Part shown: piece after piece, positions 6,856 to 14,774 of the stretch
Numbering within the stretch: position 1 is the first letter of the stretch
Layout: the number at the start of each line of letters is the position of its first letter
Source: Clostridiaceae bacterium
GTDB taxonomy: Bacteria; Bacillota; Clostridia; Oscillospirales; Acutalibacteraceae
DNA: 30,916 nucleotides
Reading direction: 5' to 3'
NCBI GenBank assembly: GCA_904501895.1
Contig: CAJGCX010000007.1
Span: 1-30,916 of the forward strand
Notes under the pieces: model-generated
What the model was told of the DNA's origin: nothing
The model's input: only the letters and a program-made list of their open reading frames with translations
The model's database searches: none
Program-made: the position numbers and the translations under genes

Positions 6856-8358
6856 TTATGCCTTGTGACCGCCAATCTGACTGTTTCTATCCTTTGCTGT
6901 TGCACCTTCTTCAAGATTCATACCCTTGAGAATTGCGTTTTTGCCATATTTCTTTTTTATATCAAGCACAGCCTGTTGCATACGTTTTTCTTTTTCAAGG
7001 ATTTCGTCCTCACGCTGACGTTTTTTCTCAAGTGCTTCATAATCCGTAAACAAATCAAGCTGTTCTGGGACTTTTTCCTGAATATCACTTTCTCTTTCAA
7101 GCTTACATACTGCAATTGTGATTCTTCGCACCAAGAGTCCCTTGTTCACGATTTTATCGAAAAGCTCTATGGTTGCATCAACAATAAGCTTTGCCGAAGA
7201 TGTCTGTCGAGTGAGATTAGCAGTACCGTGAGCATATTTCGGCACTTGTCTTCCGTAATGGTCAGTGATAATCTCACCCTTATATGTACTTCTTATGTTT
7301 TCATTGGTAAGATTTTCGATATCATAGCCTACTGTCAGCACTATCTGATTTGTTACAAGACCCTTTTCAACAAGGTCAAGAGCTAAAAGCTCAGTCATTT
7401 CTCTTGTTACAAGCCTTGCTTTATCAAAATAGTATGGTTCATGAAGCACCTGACCTGAGCTTAAGGAATTTGTTGATGGCTTATACGATTTAACATCTGC
7501 TATTGTGCAGGGCTCCCATCCCCAGGCGTGGTCAATAAGCAACTCAGCATTTATTCCAAATAATTTATAGAGAAAATCCTCGTCCAAAATAGAATATCGT
7601 GCGATATCACCCATGGTGTAAATTCCGTAGCCTGCAAGTTTTGTTGCAATGCCCTTACCAACTCTCCAGAAATCAGTAAGAGGCTTATGTGACCATAGCT
7701 TTTCACGGTAGCTCATTTCGTCGAGCTCTGCAATTCGCACACCGTCCTTATCAGCAGGAATATGCTTTGCTACAATATCCATAGCAATTTTTGCAAGGTA
7801 CATATTTGTACCGATTCCTGCAGTTGCAGTAATTCCCGTTGTACTTAGCACTTCTCTTATAAGCTTTCTTGCGAAATCGTGTGCTGTCATTTTATATGTT
7901 GCAAGATAATGAGTTATATCAATAAAAACCTCATCAATGGAATAAACGTGAATATCCTCAGGTGCAATATATTTAAGGTATACATTATATATACGTGTGC
8001 TGTATTCCATATAATACGCCATACGAGGTGGTGCAACGATATAATCAAGCTCTAATGATGGATTTTTTTCAAGGTCAATGTAGTCTGATGATGAGCCTGT
8101 GAATTTTTTACCCGGTGCATTGCTTTTTCTTTGATTATTGACCTCACGCACTCTTTGTATAACCTCAAAAAGCCTTGCTCTGCCTGAAACACCATAAGAT
8201 TTTAAAGATGGAGTAACAGCAAGGCAGATTGTCTTTTCGGTACGGCTTTCATCGGCTACAACGAGATTCGTTGTAAGTGGGTTCAATCCTCTTTCAATAC
8301 ATTCAACTGAAGCATAAAATGACTTTAAATCTATGCACAAATATTTTCTTTCTGTCAC
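6856..8358 (-). CDS. Y-family (UmuC-type) translesion DNA polymerase
   Basis: An error-prone polymerase that copies damaged DNA. From a GTG start at 8358 it has 500 residues. CIDLKSFYASVE (Asp10, steric-gate Tyr15) and YSIDEVFID (Asp142, Glu143) supply the catalytic carboxylates; helix-hairpin-helix-like thumb and little-finger regions follow; EQLDLF near residue 433 is a good beta-clamp-binding motif, ahead of a charged coiled-coil tail. Its form is that of the Firmicutes UvrX/YqjW group rather than DinB. The ATG at 8409 lies within the promoter spacer, so it cannot be the start of the main transcript; the GTG follows AGGAAAGGG at about nine bases. It heads an operon with GNAT, YolD-like and lipoprotein genes. 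No LexA-type box was seen. Confidence 0.93.
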   Translation of the reverse strand: MTERKYLCIDLKSFYASVECIERGLNPLTTNLVVADESRTEKTICLAVTPSLKSYGVSGRARLFEVIQRVREVNNQRKSNAPGKKFTGSSSDYIDLEKNPSLELDYIVAPPRMAYYMEYSTRIYNVYLKYIAPEDIHVYSIDEVFIDITHYLATYKMTAHDFARKLIREVLSTTGITATAGIGTNMYLAKIAMDIVAKHIPADKDGVRIAELDEMSYREKLWSHKPLTDFWRVGKGIATKLAGYGIYTMGDIARYSILDEDFLYKLFGINAELLIDHAWGWEPCTIADVKSYKPSTNSLSSGQVLHEPYYFDKARLVTREMTELLALDLVEKGLVTNQIVLTVGYDIENLTNENIRSTYKGEIITDHYGRQVPKYAHGTANLTRQTSSAKLIVDATIELFDKIVNKGLLVRRITIAVCKLERESDIQEKVPEQLDLFTDYEALEKKRQREDEILEKEKRMQQAVLDIKKKYGKNAILKGMNLEEGATAKDRNSQIGGHKA

Positions 8359-8391
8359 CTGCTTCAGCCCTTTCCTATGAAATATACCTAC

Positions 8392-8420
8392 ATAATATAA
8401 TAATACCATAATTTTTTCAA
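8392..8420 (-). promoter_or_regulatory. Sigma-A promoter for the polymerase operon
   Basis: Minus strand TTGAAA (8415-8420), 17 nt spacer, TATTAT (8392-8397). The upstream in-frame ATG (8407-8409) falls in the spacer, which supports the GTG at 8358 as start. No GAAC/GTTC LexA half-sites overlap the promoter. Confidence 0.78.
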
Positions 8421-8440
8421 TTATTTTTGCGCAAATTGTC

Positions 8441-8469
8441 TTTACAAATTTAAATTTTTAACATATAAT
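8441..8469 (+). promoter_or_regulatory. Sigma-A promoter for the amino-acid permease
   Basis: TTTACA (8441-8446), 17 nt spacer, TATAAT (8464-8469), divergent from the polymerase promoter with 20 nt between the two -35 boxes. Confidence 0.8.
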
Positions 8470-8506
8470 TGTTTTAACTTATTAAAGTGAAAGGATGGGT
8501 TCAATT

Positions 8507-9952
8507 ATGGAAAAAGGACTCAAAAAACAATACGGCCTTTTAATGGCTATCTGCATGGTTGTAGGTACTGTTGTAGGCTCAGGTGTTTTCTTTAAAGCTC
8601 AGGCTATTCTTAACACAACTAAAGGTGATATGCCATTAGGTATCCTCGCATGGATTATCGGTGGTATAGTTATGATTTGCTGCGTTCTCGCATTCTGCGT
8701 TATGGCTCAGCAATATGAAAAGGTTAACGGACTTGTTGACTATGCGGAAGCAACTGTCGGTAACAGATATGCTTACTTTATGGGTTGGTTCGCAACAACA
8801 ATCTACACTCCAGCAATGACATCAGTTCTTGCATGGCTCACAGCAAGATATTTCCTTACATTCTTAGTTTCTGTAAACCCTGATTTACAGCTCGCAGGTG
8901 ACCCTGTTACAGGTACTGAAACATTCCTTCTTGCAGGATTTATTCTCATCTGTGTTTTTGCTATCAACACACTTTCTTCAAAACTTGCAGGTAAGCTTCA
9001 GATTAGTGCTACATTTATCAAGCTTATCCCTCTTCTTTTAATGGCTGTTGTTGGTACAATCTATGGTCTTTCACATGATATTACAGGTGCTCCTGTTGAT
9101 GCAAGTTCTTCAATGCTCAGTGCTAACTTTGCAACTGGTGCTGGCAACTACTCACCACTCTTCGGTGCTGTTGTTGCTACTGCTTTCGCTTATGAAGGCT
9201 GGATTCTTGCTACATCTATTAACTCAGAAATCAAAAATTCTAAAAAGAATCTTCCAATCGCACTTATCCTTGGTGGTATCATCATCATCGCAATTTACTT
9301 GTTCTACTACATCGGTATTGCTGGTGGTGCTCCTGTTGCTACACTTATGGAAAGTGGTACAACAAGTGCTTTCACAACAGTTTTCGGTAATGTTCTTGGT
9401 AACATCCTTAACCTCTTCGTTGCAGTTTCTTGTCTTGGTACTCTTAACGGTCTTCTCATCGGTTGTATCCGTGGTATGTACTCAGTTGCTGTTCGTGGTT
9501 ATGGACCTAAAGTTGACCTTATGAAACAGATTGACCCAGCATCAGGAATGCCTTCAAACTCATGTATCGTTGGTCTTGTAATCGTTGGTGCATGGCTTGT
9601 TTACTTCTATGGTGCAAACCTTACAGCAACACCTTGGTTCGGCAAGTTCAGCTTTGACTCATCAGAACTTCCAATCATCACAATTTATGGTCTTTACATT
9701 CCTATGTTCATTAACTTCATGAGAAAAGAAAAGAGCCTTCCAGCAGTTAAGAGATTTGTTCTTCCTGCACTTGGAATTATCGGTTCTGCATTCATGGTAA
9801 TTGCTGCTGTTTATTCACACGGTTACACACCATATATCAATGCAAAAGCAAATGGTGAGTTCTCTTGTCCGGTTCTTTTCTACCTTATCGTGTTTGCTGT
9901 AATTATGGCAATCGGTATGCTCGTAATGAATCCAAAGAAAAAGGCAAAATAA
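8507..9952 (+). CDS. APC superfamily amino-acid permease
   Basis: A 481-residue integral membrane transporter with about 12 hydrophobic segments. The first segment carries GTVVGSGVFF, the APC signature loop that contacts the amino-acid backbone, and segment 6 includes VVATAFAYEGW. The overall layout is closest to the L-type SteT-like group, but the substrate cannot be read from sequence. An ATG at 8495 in frame sits directly on the AAAGG ribosome site; the ATG at 8507 (MEKGLKKQYG) is therefore preferred. The gene is monocistronic between promoter 8441-8469 and terminator 9973-10006. Codon use is strongly biased (many CTT and GGT), suggesting high expression. Confidence 0.9.
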   Translation: MEKGLKKQYGLLMAICMVVGTVVGSGVFFKAQAILNTTKGDMPLGILAWIIGGIVMICCVLAFCVMAQQYEKVNGLVDYAEATVGNRYAYFMGWFATTIYTPAMTSVLAWLTARYFLTFLVSVNPDLQLAGDPVTGTETFLLAGFILICVFAINTLSSKLAGKLQISATFIKLIPLLLMAVVGTIYGLSHDITGAPVDASSSMLSANFATGAGNYSPLFGAVVATAFAYEGWILATSINSEIKNSKKNLPIALILGGIIIIAIYLFYYIGIAGGAPVATLMESGTTSAFTTVFGNVLGNILNLFVAVSCLGTLNGLLIGCIRGMYSVAVRGYGPKVDLMKQIDPASGMPSNSCIVGLVIVGAWLVYFYGANLTATPWFGKFSFDSSELPIITIYGLYIPMFINFMRKEKSLPAVKRFVLPALGIIGSAFMVIAAVYSHGYTPYINAKANGEFSCPVLFYLIVFAVIMAIGMLVMNPKKKAK

Positions 9953-9972
9953 GAAATATCAATAACAACATT

Positions 9973-10006
9973 CAGCCTGTGAGGAAAAACCTTACAGGCT
10001 GTTTTT
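9973..10006 (+). terminator. Intrinsic terminator of the amino-acid permease
   Basis: CAGCCTGTGAGG pairs with CCTTACAGGCTG (12 bp, one G-U) around AAAAA, followed by TTTTTC. The -35 box of the next promoter begins two bases after the T-run. Confidence 0.95.
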
Positions 10007-10007
10007 C

Positions 10008-10036
10008 TTGAATTTTTTTGCATATTAATATATAAT
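10008..10036 (+). promoter_or_regulatory. Sigma-A promoter for the first cysteine synthase
   Basis: TTGAAT (10008-10013), 17 nt spacer, TATAAT (10031-10036). The leader would be only about 23 nt, leaving no room for a T-box or riboswitch. Confidence 0.82.
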
Positions 10037-10065
10037 ACATTTATGTTGTGAGGGAGGTAATCACA

Positions 10066-10989
10066 ATGAATGTTTATAAAAGTATATCAGAATTAATCGG
10101 CAAAACACCATTGCTTGAATTATGTAATATCGAAAGTGAATTCAGCCTTAAAGCAAAGCTTTTTGCAAAGCTTGAATATTTTAATCCTGCAGGAAGTGTC
10201 AAGGACAGAGTTGCGTTACAGATGATAGAGGATGCTGAAGATAAAGGCATTCTCAAAAAAGGCTCTGTAATTATTGAGCCTACAAGTGGCAACACGGGAA
10301 TAGGTCTTGCTTCTGTTGCAGCATCAAAGGGTTATCGTCTTATTATCACAATGCCTGAAACAATGTCCGAGGAAAGAAGAAAGCTGATTGCCGCTTACGG
10401 TGCTGAATTGGTGCTTACTGACGGAAGTCTTGGTATGAGTGGTGCAATCCAAAAGGCAGAGGAATTATCAAAAGAAATTCCAGACAGCATTGTGGCAGGA
10501 CAGTTTGTAAACCCTGCTAACCCAAAAGCACATTTCAATACAACAGGTCCTGAAATATGGGAGGATACTGACGGAAGCGTTGATATTTTCGTTGCTGGTA
10601 TTGGCACAGGTGGTACAATCACGGGCACAGGTGAATATCTCAAGTCAAAAAATGGAAATATTAAGGTTATCGGAATTGAGCCTTGTGACTCCCCTGTCCT
10701 TTCAGGTGGCAAGGCAGGTTCTCACCCTTTACAAGGTATTGGTGCAGGATTTGTTCCCGAAGTGCTTAACACAGAAATTCTTGATGAAATCGTGACTGTT
10801 TCAGGTGACGAGGCATTTGAATCGGCAAGACTCCTTGCAACAAAGGAAGGTGTGCTTGTGGGTATTTCATCAGGTGCAGCACTCCACACAGCCATCGAAG
10901 AAGCAAAAAAAGAAGAGAACAAAGATAAAAACATCGTTGTTCTACTTCCTGATTTAGGTGACAGATACTTGTCAACAGAGTTATTTTAA
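10066..10989 (+). CDS. cysK: Cysteine synthase (O-acetylserine sulfhydrylase)
   Basis: A PLP enzyme making cysteine from O-acetylserine and sulfide. The 307-residue protein has the canonical set: SELIGKTPLLEL at the N-terminus, NPAGSVKDRVA with the PLP lysine (about residue 43), the TSGNTG substrate loop, GIGTGGTITGTG phosphate-binding loop, and GISSGAAL with the PLP-ring serine. The ATG at 10066 follows AGGGAGG; an in-frame GTG at 10048 precedes the ribosome site and is rejected. It is monocistronic with its own promoter and terminator, and no cysE lies beside it. A second, more divergent member of this family lies at 27534. Confidence 0.95.
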   Translation: MNVYKSISELIGKTPLLELCNIESEFSLKAKLFAKLEYFNPAGSVKDRVALQMIEDAEDKGILKKGSVIIEPTSGNTGIGLASVAASKGYRLIITMPETMSEERRKLIAAYGAELVLTDGSLGMSGAIQKAEELSKEIPDSIVAGQFVNPANPKAHFNTTGPEIWEDTDGSVDIFVAGIGTGGTITGTGEYLKSKNGNIKVIGIEPCDSPVLSGGKAGSHPLQGIGAGFVPEVLNTEILDEIVTVSGDEAFESARLLATKEGVLVGISSGAALHTAIEEAKKEENKDKNIVVLLPDLGDRYLSTELF

Positions 10990-11012
10990 TATGTAATTTA
11001 ACATCTTATATG

Positions 11013-11037
11013 GGACGTCGATTCGGCGTCCTTTTTT
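11013..11037 (+). terminator. Intrinsic terminator of cysK
   Basis: GGACGTCG pairs with CGGCGTCC around ATT (one G-U), followed by TTTTTTATT; 23 nt after the stop codon. Confidence 0.92.
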
Positions 11038-11074
11038 ATTTTTCTCTCTATGCACTCAAAAATGCATACAATAT

Positions 11075-11109
11075 AAAGCTGGGTGGAAATTTTTTCTTAA
11101 CTCAGCTTT
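11075..11109 (-). terminator. Possible weak terminator of the XRE membrane regulator
   Basis: AAAGCTGGGT and ACTCAGCTTT pair over 10 bp (one G-U) around a 15 nt loop. On the minus strand only a short mixed U stretch follows, so termination would be weak. It lies 8 nt after the stop codon at 11118. Confidence 0.5.
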
Positions 11110-11117
11110 TCATTTAA

Positions 11118-12395
11118 TCAAGGATTTTCACAAATATAAACATAATGCTCGTCAAAATCTTCGTAGTCTTTATCTTCACCATCACCTTGTGCACCAAGAA
11201 TGGTGTCTACATAATCTTCAACCAACCACAAATATTCTCTACCTTCATTATCTTCAAATAACTGAACTTTATCGCCCTGCATAGATTGTTCCCATTTTGA
11301 AAGCCCTTCCGTTCTGGAATCTTCCCAAATTATTGCTCCAAACATTTTTGCGGGATAGGCGTACTCTGGCAACTCATCTATTCTTATGTAAACATCATCT
11401 TTATATGTTATTGAGGAATAATCTGAAGCAACCAGAAATGGTTTTTCCGAAGCTACAAAAATAACAGAAAAAACAAAACAATCCAAAATAATCCACAGCA
11501 AAAAAAATGCTATTACAGAAAAACAGCTACCTAAACAGCCAATTTTCTTACCGCTGTTTCGCTTTTCAGTGTTTGCCTTGTGAATTTCAGCATTCAAAAT
11601 GTTTTTCTTTAAAACATTAGGTTTGCATAAATGTTTGAAATACATGCCTCTCAATGGATATGCAAGAAACATTGTAATGAAATCCAGCCCCAAATCAGAC
11701 TGCAAACCTAATTTTTTGTACTTTTTAATTATTTCTTTACTGTTCTTTCCCTTTGCATTTAACAGTTCAACCTGTGTGCTGTCATCGCAAATAATTTTTG
11801 GATACATAATCTGGAAATCTTGCAACATCCAGGTTTTATCCCCCAAATCAAACCCGTCATGTTCAATCGTAATCAATGCATCATCACATATATTGGAAAT
11901 CTTATATGTACAGTCAACCTGCAAAATAAGATTCATCAACTCGGATGTTGCCTTCTTAAAAAATTTAAACACAATTTTATCTTTTAGCGTTTCTGCACTA
12001 TTATTCAATTCTCCAAATAATTCATCATTTAAAAACTCACCTATAATCTTAACAACAATCGAATCTGTTTTATCACTTATTTCAATCCATTTGCTTTCAT
12101 CCACCCCTATTGAATGCAACTGTCCATCGACATCAATCTGCATGATATAATAAAAATTATTCGCTATACAAATTCTTTTAATTCCATCTTTACTTGCAGA
12201 AAGAATGTCCTCAATAGTTGTATCCAATGCGAAAGCAAGTTTTTCAAAAGTTTCCATTCTTGGGAAGGCTTGTCCGTTTTCCCATTTGGATATCGATTTG
12301 TCAGAAACATCTAATTTATCAGCGAGTTCGGTTTGTGTAAGATTTTTTTCTTCACGTAACTTACAAATATAATTTCCAAATTTGTACATGTTCAA
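11118..12395 (-). CDS. XRE-type HTH protein with a transmembrane segment and external C-terminal domain
   Basis: A 425-residue predicted membrane-bound DNA-binding protein. Residues about 5-65 are a clear XRE/Cro helix-turn-helix (LTQTELADKLDVSDKSISKW, then NGQAFPRMETFEKLAFAL). The next 200 residues are a strand-rich cytoplasmic region not recognised (IANNFYYIMQIDVDGQLHSI). A strong hydrophobic segment follows (IAFFLLWIILDCFVFSVIFV, about residues 300-320), then about 110 acidic residues predicted outside, ending CENP. The start is ambiguous: a TTG at 12395 lies eight bases after GAGG, an ATG at 12389 lies 14 bases after it, and a GTG at 12404 is within the site. TTG is chosen. It is monocistronic, with no partner gene beside it. 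Confidence 0.75.
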   Translation of the reverse strand: MNMYKFGNYICKLREEKNLTQTELADKLDVSDKSISKWENGQAFPRMETFEKLAFALDTTIEDILSASKDGIKRICIANNFYYIMQIDVDGQLHSIGVDESKWIEISDKTDSIVVKIIGEFLNDELFGELNNSAETLKDKIVFKFFKKATSELMNLILQVDCTYKISNICDDALITIEHDGFDLGDKTWMLQDFQIMYPKIICDDSTQVELLNAKGKNSKEIIKKYKKLGLQSDLGLDFITMFLAYPLRGMYFKHLCKPNVLKKNILNAEIHKANTEKRNSGKKIGCLGSCFSVIAFFLLWIILDCFVFSVIFVASEKPFLVASDYSSITYKDDVYIRIDELPEYAYPAKMFGAIIWEDSRTEGLSKWEQSMQGDKVQLFEDNEGREYLWLVEDYVDTILGAQGDGEDKDYEDFDEHYVYICENP

Positions 12396-12414
12396 GCTTA
12401 TCACCTCTATGCTT

Positions 12415-12442
12415 ATTGTACTTGTTTTTCATATTTTTGCAA
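12415..12442 (-). promoter_or_regulatory. Sigma-A promoter for the XRE membrane regulator
   Basis: Minus strand TTGCAA (12437-12442), 16 nt spacer, TACAAT (12415-12420). The leader is very short, about 15 nt, with GAGG near its 5' end. Confidence 0.65.
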
Positions 12443-12450
12443 TAAAAATC

Positions 12451-12486
12451 AAGGTAGAATTTAATTAGAAATTAAAGAACTACCTT
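12451..12486 (-). terminator. Probable native terminator of mscL-proC
   Basis: AAGGTAG with CTACCTT and, inside an asymmetric bulge, TTTAATT with AATTAAA around a 3 nt loop form a two-part hairpin; on the minus strand GATTTTTATT follows. It lies 65 nt after the proC stop, beyond the GC-rich repeat at 12523-12549, which also looks like a terminator. Confidence 0.55.
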
Positions 12487-12522
12487 AAGCAGGTTATTAA
12501 GCTCATCAATTCTGATAAAAAT

Positions 12523-12549
12523 GGCGGGGTCAAGACCCCGCCCTACCAT
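12523..12549 (-). repeat. 27 bp GC-rich palindromic repeat, copy 1 (terminator-like)
   Basis: The element contains GGCGGGGTC-AA-GACCCCGCC, a perfect 9 bp palindrome with a 2 nt centre, plus a fixed CTACCAT tail, and is identical to 18128-18154. On the minus strand it begins one base after the proC stop codon and is followed by ATTTTTATC, so it should fold as an intrinsic terminator. Its composition contrasts sharply with the AT-rich surroundings. Confidence 0.92.
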
Positions 12550-12550
12550 C

Positions 12551-13348
12551 TTATAGCTTTTTATCTTTTTCAAGTGATGCTTTTACAGCGTCCATAACTG
12601 CTATGTCAAAGCCTTCACTCTGAAGCTTTGCAACGCCTTCGATTGTTGTTCCACCTGGTGAACAAACGCTGTTAATCAATGCCCAAGGATTATTGTCCTT
12701 ATCCTCAAGAATCATTTTTGCACTGCCGAGTACAGCCTGTGCGCAGATTTTAAGTGCCTCATCCTTTTTCATTCCGTTTTTAACAGCTTCACGAGCCATT
12801 GAATCAATGAACATAAAGGAATATGCAGGTGAACATCCTGAAATTACACCAAAAAGCGGAAACTGACTTTCAGAAAGCTCCATCACCTCACCAAAAGACT
12901 TACAAAGTCCCTTTACAAATTCAAGTTCTGTGTCAGTTGTGTAGTCATTTTTACAGACTGCACTCATTGAAGCACCGACCTTTGCATTGATATTTGGCAT
13001 AACACGGACAATTGGTGTATTCTCATTCAAAAATCCACCGATATATTCAAGAGTTTTTCCTGCACCAATCGAAACAACTATTGCGTTATTAAGGTTATCC
13101 TTAATCTGTGGTAAAACAACAGGGAAAACCTGTGGCTTAACTGCAAGGACAACAAATTCACAGCTTTCTGCAAGTCCTTCAACAGTTGAAGATGTATTTA
13201 CACCATATTCCTTGTTGAGAAAATCTGCTTTTTGTGTATCCACATCAAACACGCAGATTTCACTACCCTTAAGAAATTCTGACGTAACAGCACCACCGAT
13301 TATAGCAGTTGCCATATTACCACAACCGATAAAACCAAGCTTATACAT
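12551..13348 (-). CDS. proC: Pyrroline-5-carboxylate reductase
   Basis: Last step of proline synthesis: reduces 1-pyrroline-5-carboxylate with NAD(P)H in the cytoplasm. The 265 residues have the N-terminal Rossmann motif GFIGCGNMATAIIGG, the LAVKPQ loop, RVMPNINAKVGASMS and the C-terminal signature SVCSPGGTTIEGVAKLQ. It starts 2 nt after the mscL stop and has no Shine-Dalgarno-like sequence close to the ATG, so its translation probably depends on ribosomes finishing mscL. A terminator-like repeat follows immediately after the stop. Neither proA nor proB is nearby. Confidence 0.96.
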   Translation of the reverse strand: MYKLGFIGCGNMATAIIGGAVTSEFLKGSEICVFDVDTQKADFLNKEYGVNTSSTVEGLAESCEFVVLAVKPQVFPVVLPQIKDNLNNAIVVSIGAGKTLEYIGGFLNENTPIVRVMPNINAKVGASMSAVCKNDYTTDTELEFVKGLCKSFGEVMELSESQFPLFGVISGCSPAYSFMFIDSMAREAVKNGMKKDEALKICAQAVLGSAKMILEDKDNNPWALINSVCSPGGTTIEGVAKLQSEGFDIAVMDAVKASLEKDKKL

Positions 13349-13350
13349 AA

Positions 13351-13809
13351 TTATTCAACGTCCGATGTACAGTGACAGCACTTTGTAGCATCAATTGCGA
13401 TTTCGCTCTTACAGAATGGGCAAACCTTTGTTGTAGGTGCTTCTTCAACAGCAGCTTCTTCTTTAGCTGTCTTTGCTCTGAGAGTATTGATACCCTTAAC
13501 AAGGCAGAAAATTACGAATGCAACGATAATGAAATTAAGTACAACTGCAATAAAGTTACCGTAAGTAAGAATTGCAGCACCTGCTTCTGTTGCTTCTTCA
13601 ATAGATGCATAGTCACCACCGTCAAGAGCTACAAACTTTGTTGCAAAGTCAACACCCTTTAATGCAAGACCGATAAGAGGCATAATAATGTCGTTTACAA
13701 GTGAGTTAACGATTGACTGGAATGCACCACCGATAATAACGCCGACTGCAAGGTCGATTACGTTACCACGCATAGCAAATTCTTTGAATTCTTTTAAAAA
13801 TCCTTTCAT
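13351..13809 (-). CDS. mscL: Large-conductance mechanosensitive channel with C-terminal zinc ribbon
   Basis: Opens under membrane tension to release solutes on osmotic downshock. The 152-residue protein starts MKGFLKEFKEFAMRGNVIDL and continues VGVIIGGAFQSIVNSLVNDI, the conserved first transmembrane helix; a second helix (NFIAVVLNFIIVAFVIFCLV, about residues 84-103) follows a short periplasmic loop. The tail adds CPFC, ten residues, then CCHC: a likely zinc ribbon in place of the usual short C-terminal helix, known in some Firmicutes homologues. It uses AAGGA as ribosome site, has its own promoter at 13845-13872 and is the first gene of an mscL-proC pair, a link that makes sense because proline is an osmoprotectant. 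Confidence 0.95.
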   Translation of the reverse strand: MKGFLKEFKEFAMRGNVIDLAVGVIIGGAFQSIVNSLVNDIIMPLIGLALKGVDFATKFVALDGGDYASIEEATEAGAAILTYGNFIAVVLNFIIVAFVIFCLVKGINTLRAKTAKEEAAVEEAPTTKVCPFCKSEIAIDATKCCHCTSDVE

Positions 13810-13844
13810 TTTTAAATCCTTCTTTCTTAAAAAATTATGTAAAA

Positions 13845-13872
13845 ATTATATCATAAATTTTATAGATTTCAA
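13845..13872 (-). promoter_or_regulatory. Sigma-A promoter for mscL-proC
   Basis: Minus strand TTGAAA (13867-13872), 16 nt spacer, TATAAT (13845-13850). It begins two bases after the stop codon of the radical SAM gene. Confidence 0.82.
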
Positions 13873-13874
13873 TA

Positions 13875-14753
13875 CTATTTTACACCTGTACCGTCAAAAT
13901 CAGGAATATATTTTGTCTGAGATGAGGACTTTTCCTGCATAAAACCATTCTGAAGTCCTAAATCGAGGAAACAGTCCACAACCTTATTATATTCAGCAGT
14001 TGTAAGTCGTCTGTTAAGCTCCTTGAATTCGCTTATATTTCCATAAGGTGTGTACTGACTCATAAGGCTTATATACGTGTCATCAGGCAGATTTTCCTTT
14101 ATCCACAAAAGGAGATTTTTGCTTTCGTCAACGTTGGCAGGTAAAACAAGATGACGGATAATAAGACCTTTTTGAATTATACCGTCTTTAAACTCATTTT
14201 TCGGTTGCTGACGATACATTTCAAGAATCGCTTTGCTTGTCTTTTCAAAATAGTCAGGACACTTTGCATATTTCTGTGATTTTTCACTACTGAAATATTT
14301 TAAATCAGGAAGATACACGTCAACAAGTCCTTCTAATTGCTTCAATGTTTCAACGCTATCATATCCTGAGCTGTTATACACAACTGGTACTGATGGCTTG
14401 TATTTATTAAGTGCATCAATGAGAATATGAGAAAAATGAGTAGGATTCACAAAATCGATTGTGTGAACACCTTTGGCTTCAAGCTCCTTCATAATCTCAA
14501 CAAGTCGGTCAGTGATAATTTCCTCACCCTTGTTCTCGTGGCTAATAGGATAATTCTGACAAAAACAGCATTTAAGACTACAGCCTGAAAAGAAAATTGC
14601 ACCTGTACCACGCTCACCACTTATGCACGGTTCTTCCCAATTATGGATATCAGCACGTGCAAGGACAGGGTTCAAGGGCATTTTGCAAAAGCCGTTACCT
14701 GAAATTTCCGTTCGTTCTATATTACATTTTCTTGGGCATAAATTACAAAGCAT
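13875..14753 (-). CDS. PflA-like radical SAM protein
   Basis: A 292-residue radical S-adenosylmethionine enzyme of the group annotated as pyruvate formate-lyase activating-enzyme homologues. The cluster motif is CSLKCCFC (CxxxCxxC) in GAIFFSGCSLKCCFCQNYPI; an N-terminal CNLCPRKC and a further Cys in GNGFCKM suggest a second metal or cluster site. GVHTIDFVNPTHFSH and VDVYLPDLKYFSSEK are typical of the family. The substrate is unknown and no glycyl-radical enzyme is adjacent. A GTG start at 14795 would lie inside a GC-rich palindrome; the ATG at 14753, eight bases after GGTG, removes a spurious 14-residue extension and is preferred. The promoter at 14809-14837 reads through that palindrome. It is divergent from coaX. 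Confidence 0.87.
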   Translation of the reverse strand: MLCNLCPRKCNIERTEISGNGFCKMPLNPVLARADIHNWEEPCISGERGTGAIFFSGCSLKCCFCQNYPISHENKGEEIITDRLVEIMKELEAKGVHTIDFVNPTHFSHILIDALNKYKPSVPVVYNSSGYDSVETLKQLEGLVDVYLPDLKYFSSEKSQKYAKCPDYFEKTSKAILEMYRQQPKNEFKDGIIQKGLIIRHLVLPANVDESKNLLLWIKENLPDDTYISLMSQYTPYGNISEFKELNRRLTTAEYNKVVDCFLDLGLQNGFMQEKSSSQTKYIPDFDGTGVK

Positions 14754-14774
14754 ATTTTCACCAACCAACTCTTT

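Noticed and set aside
8359..8430. LexA/SOS box ahead of the Y-family polymerase
   Set aside because: No GAAC...GTTC-type dyad overlaps the promoter; only AT-rich sequence is present.
10020..10065. T-box or S-box leader before cysK
   Set aside because: The predicted transcript leader is only about 23 nt and lacks any conserved element.
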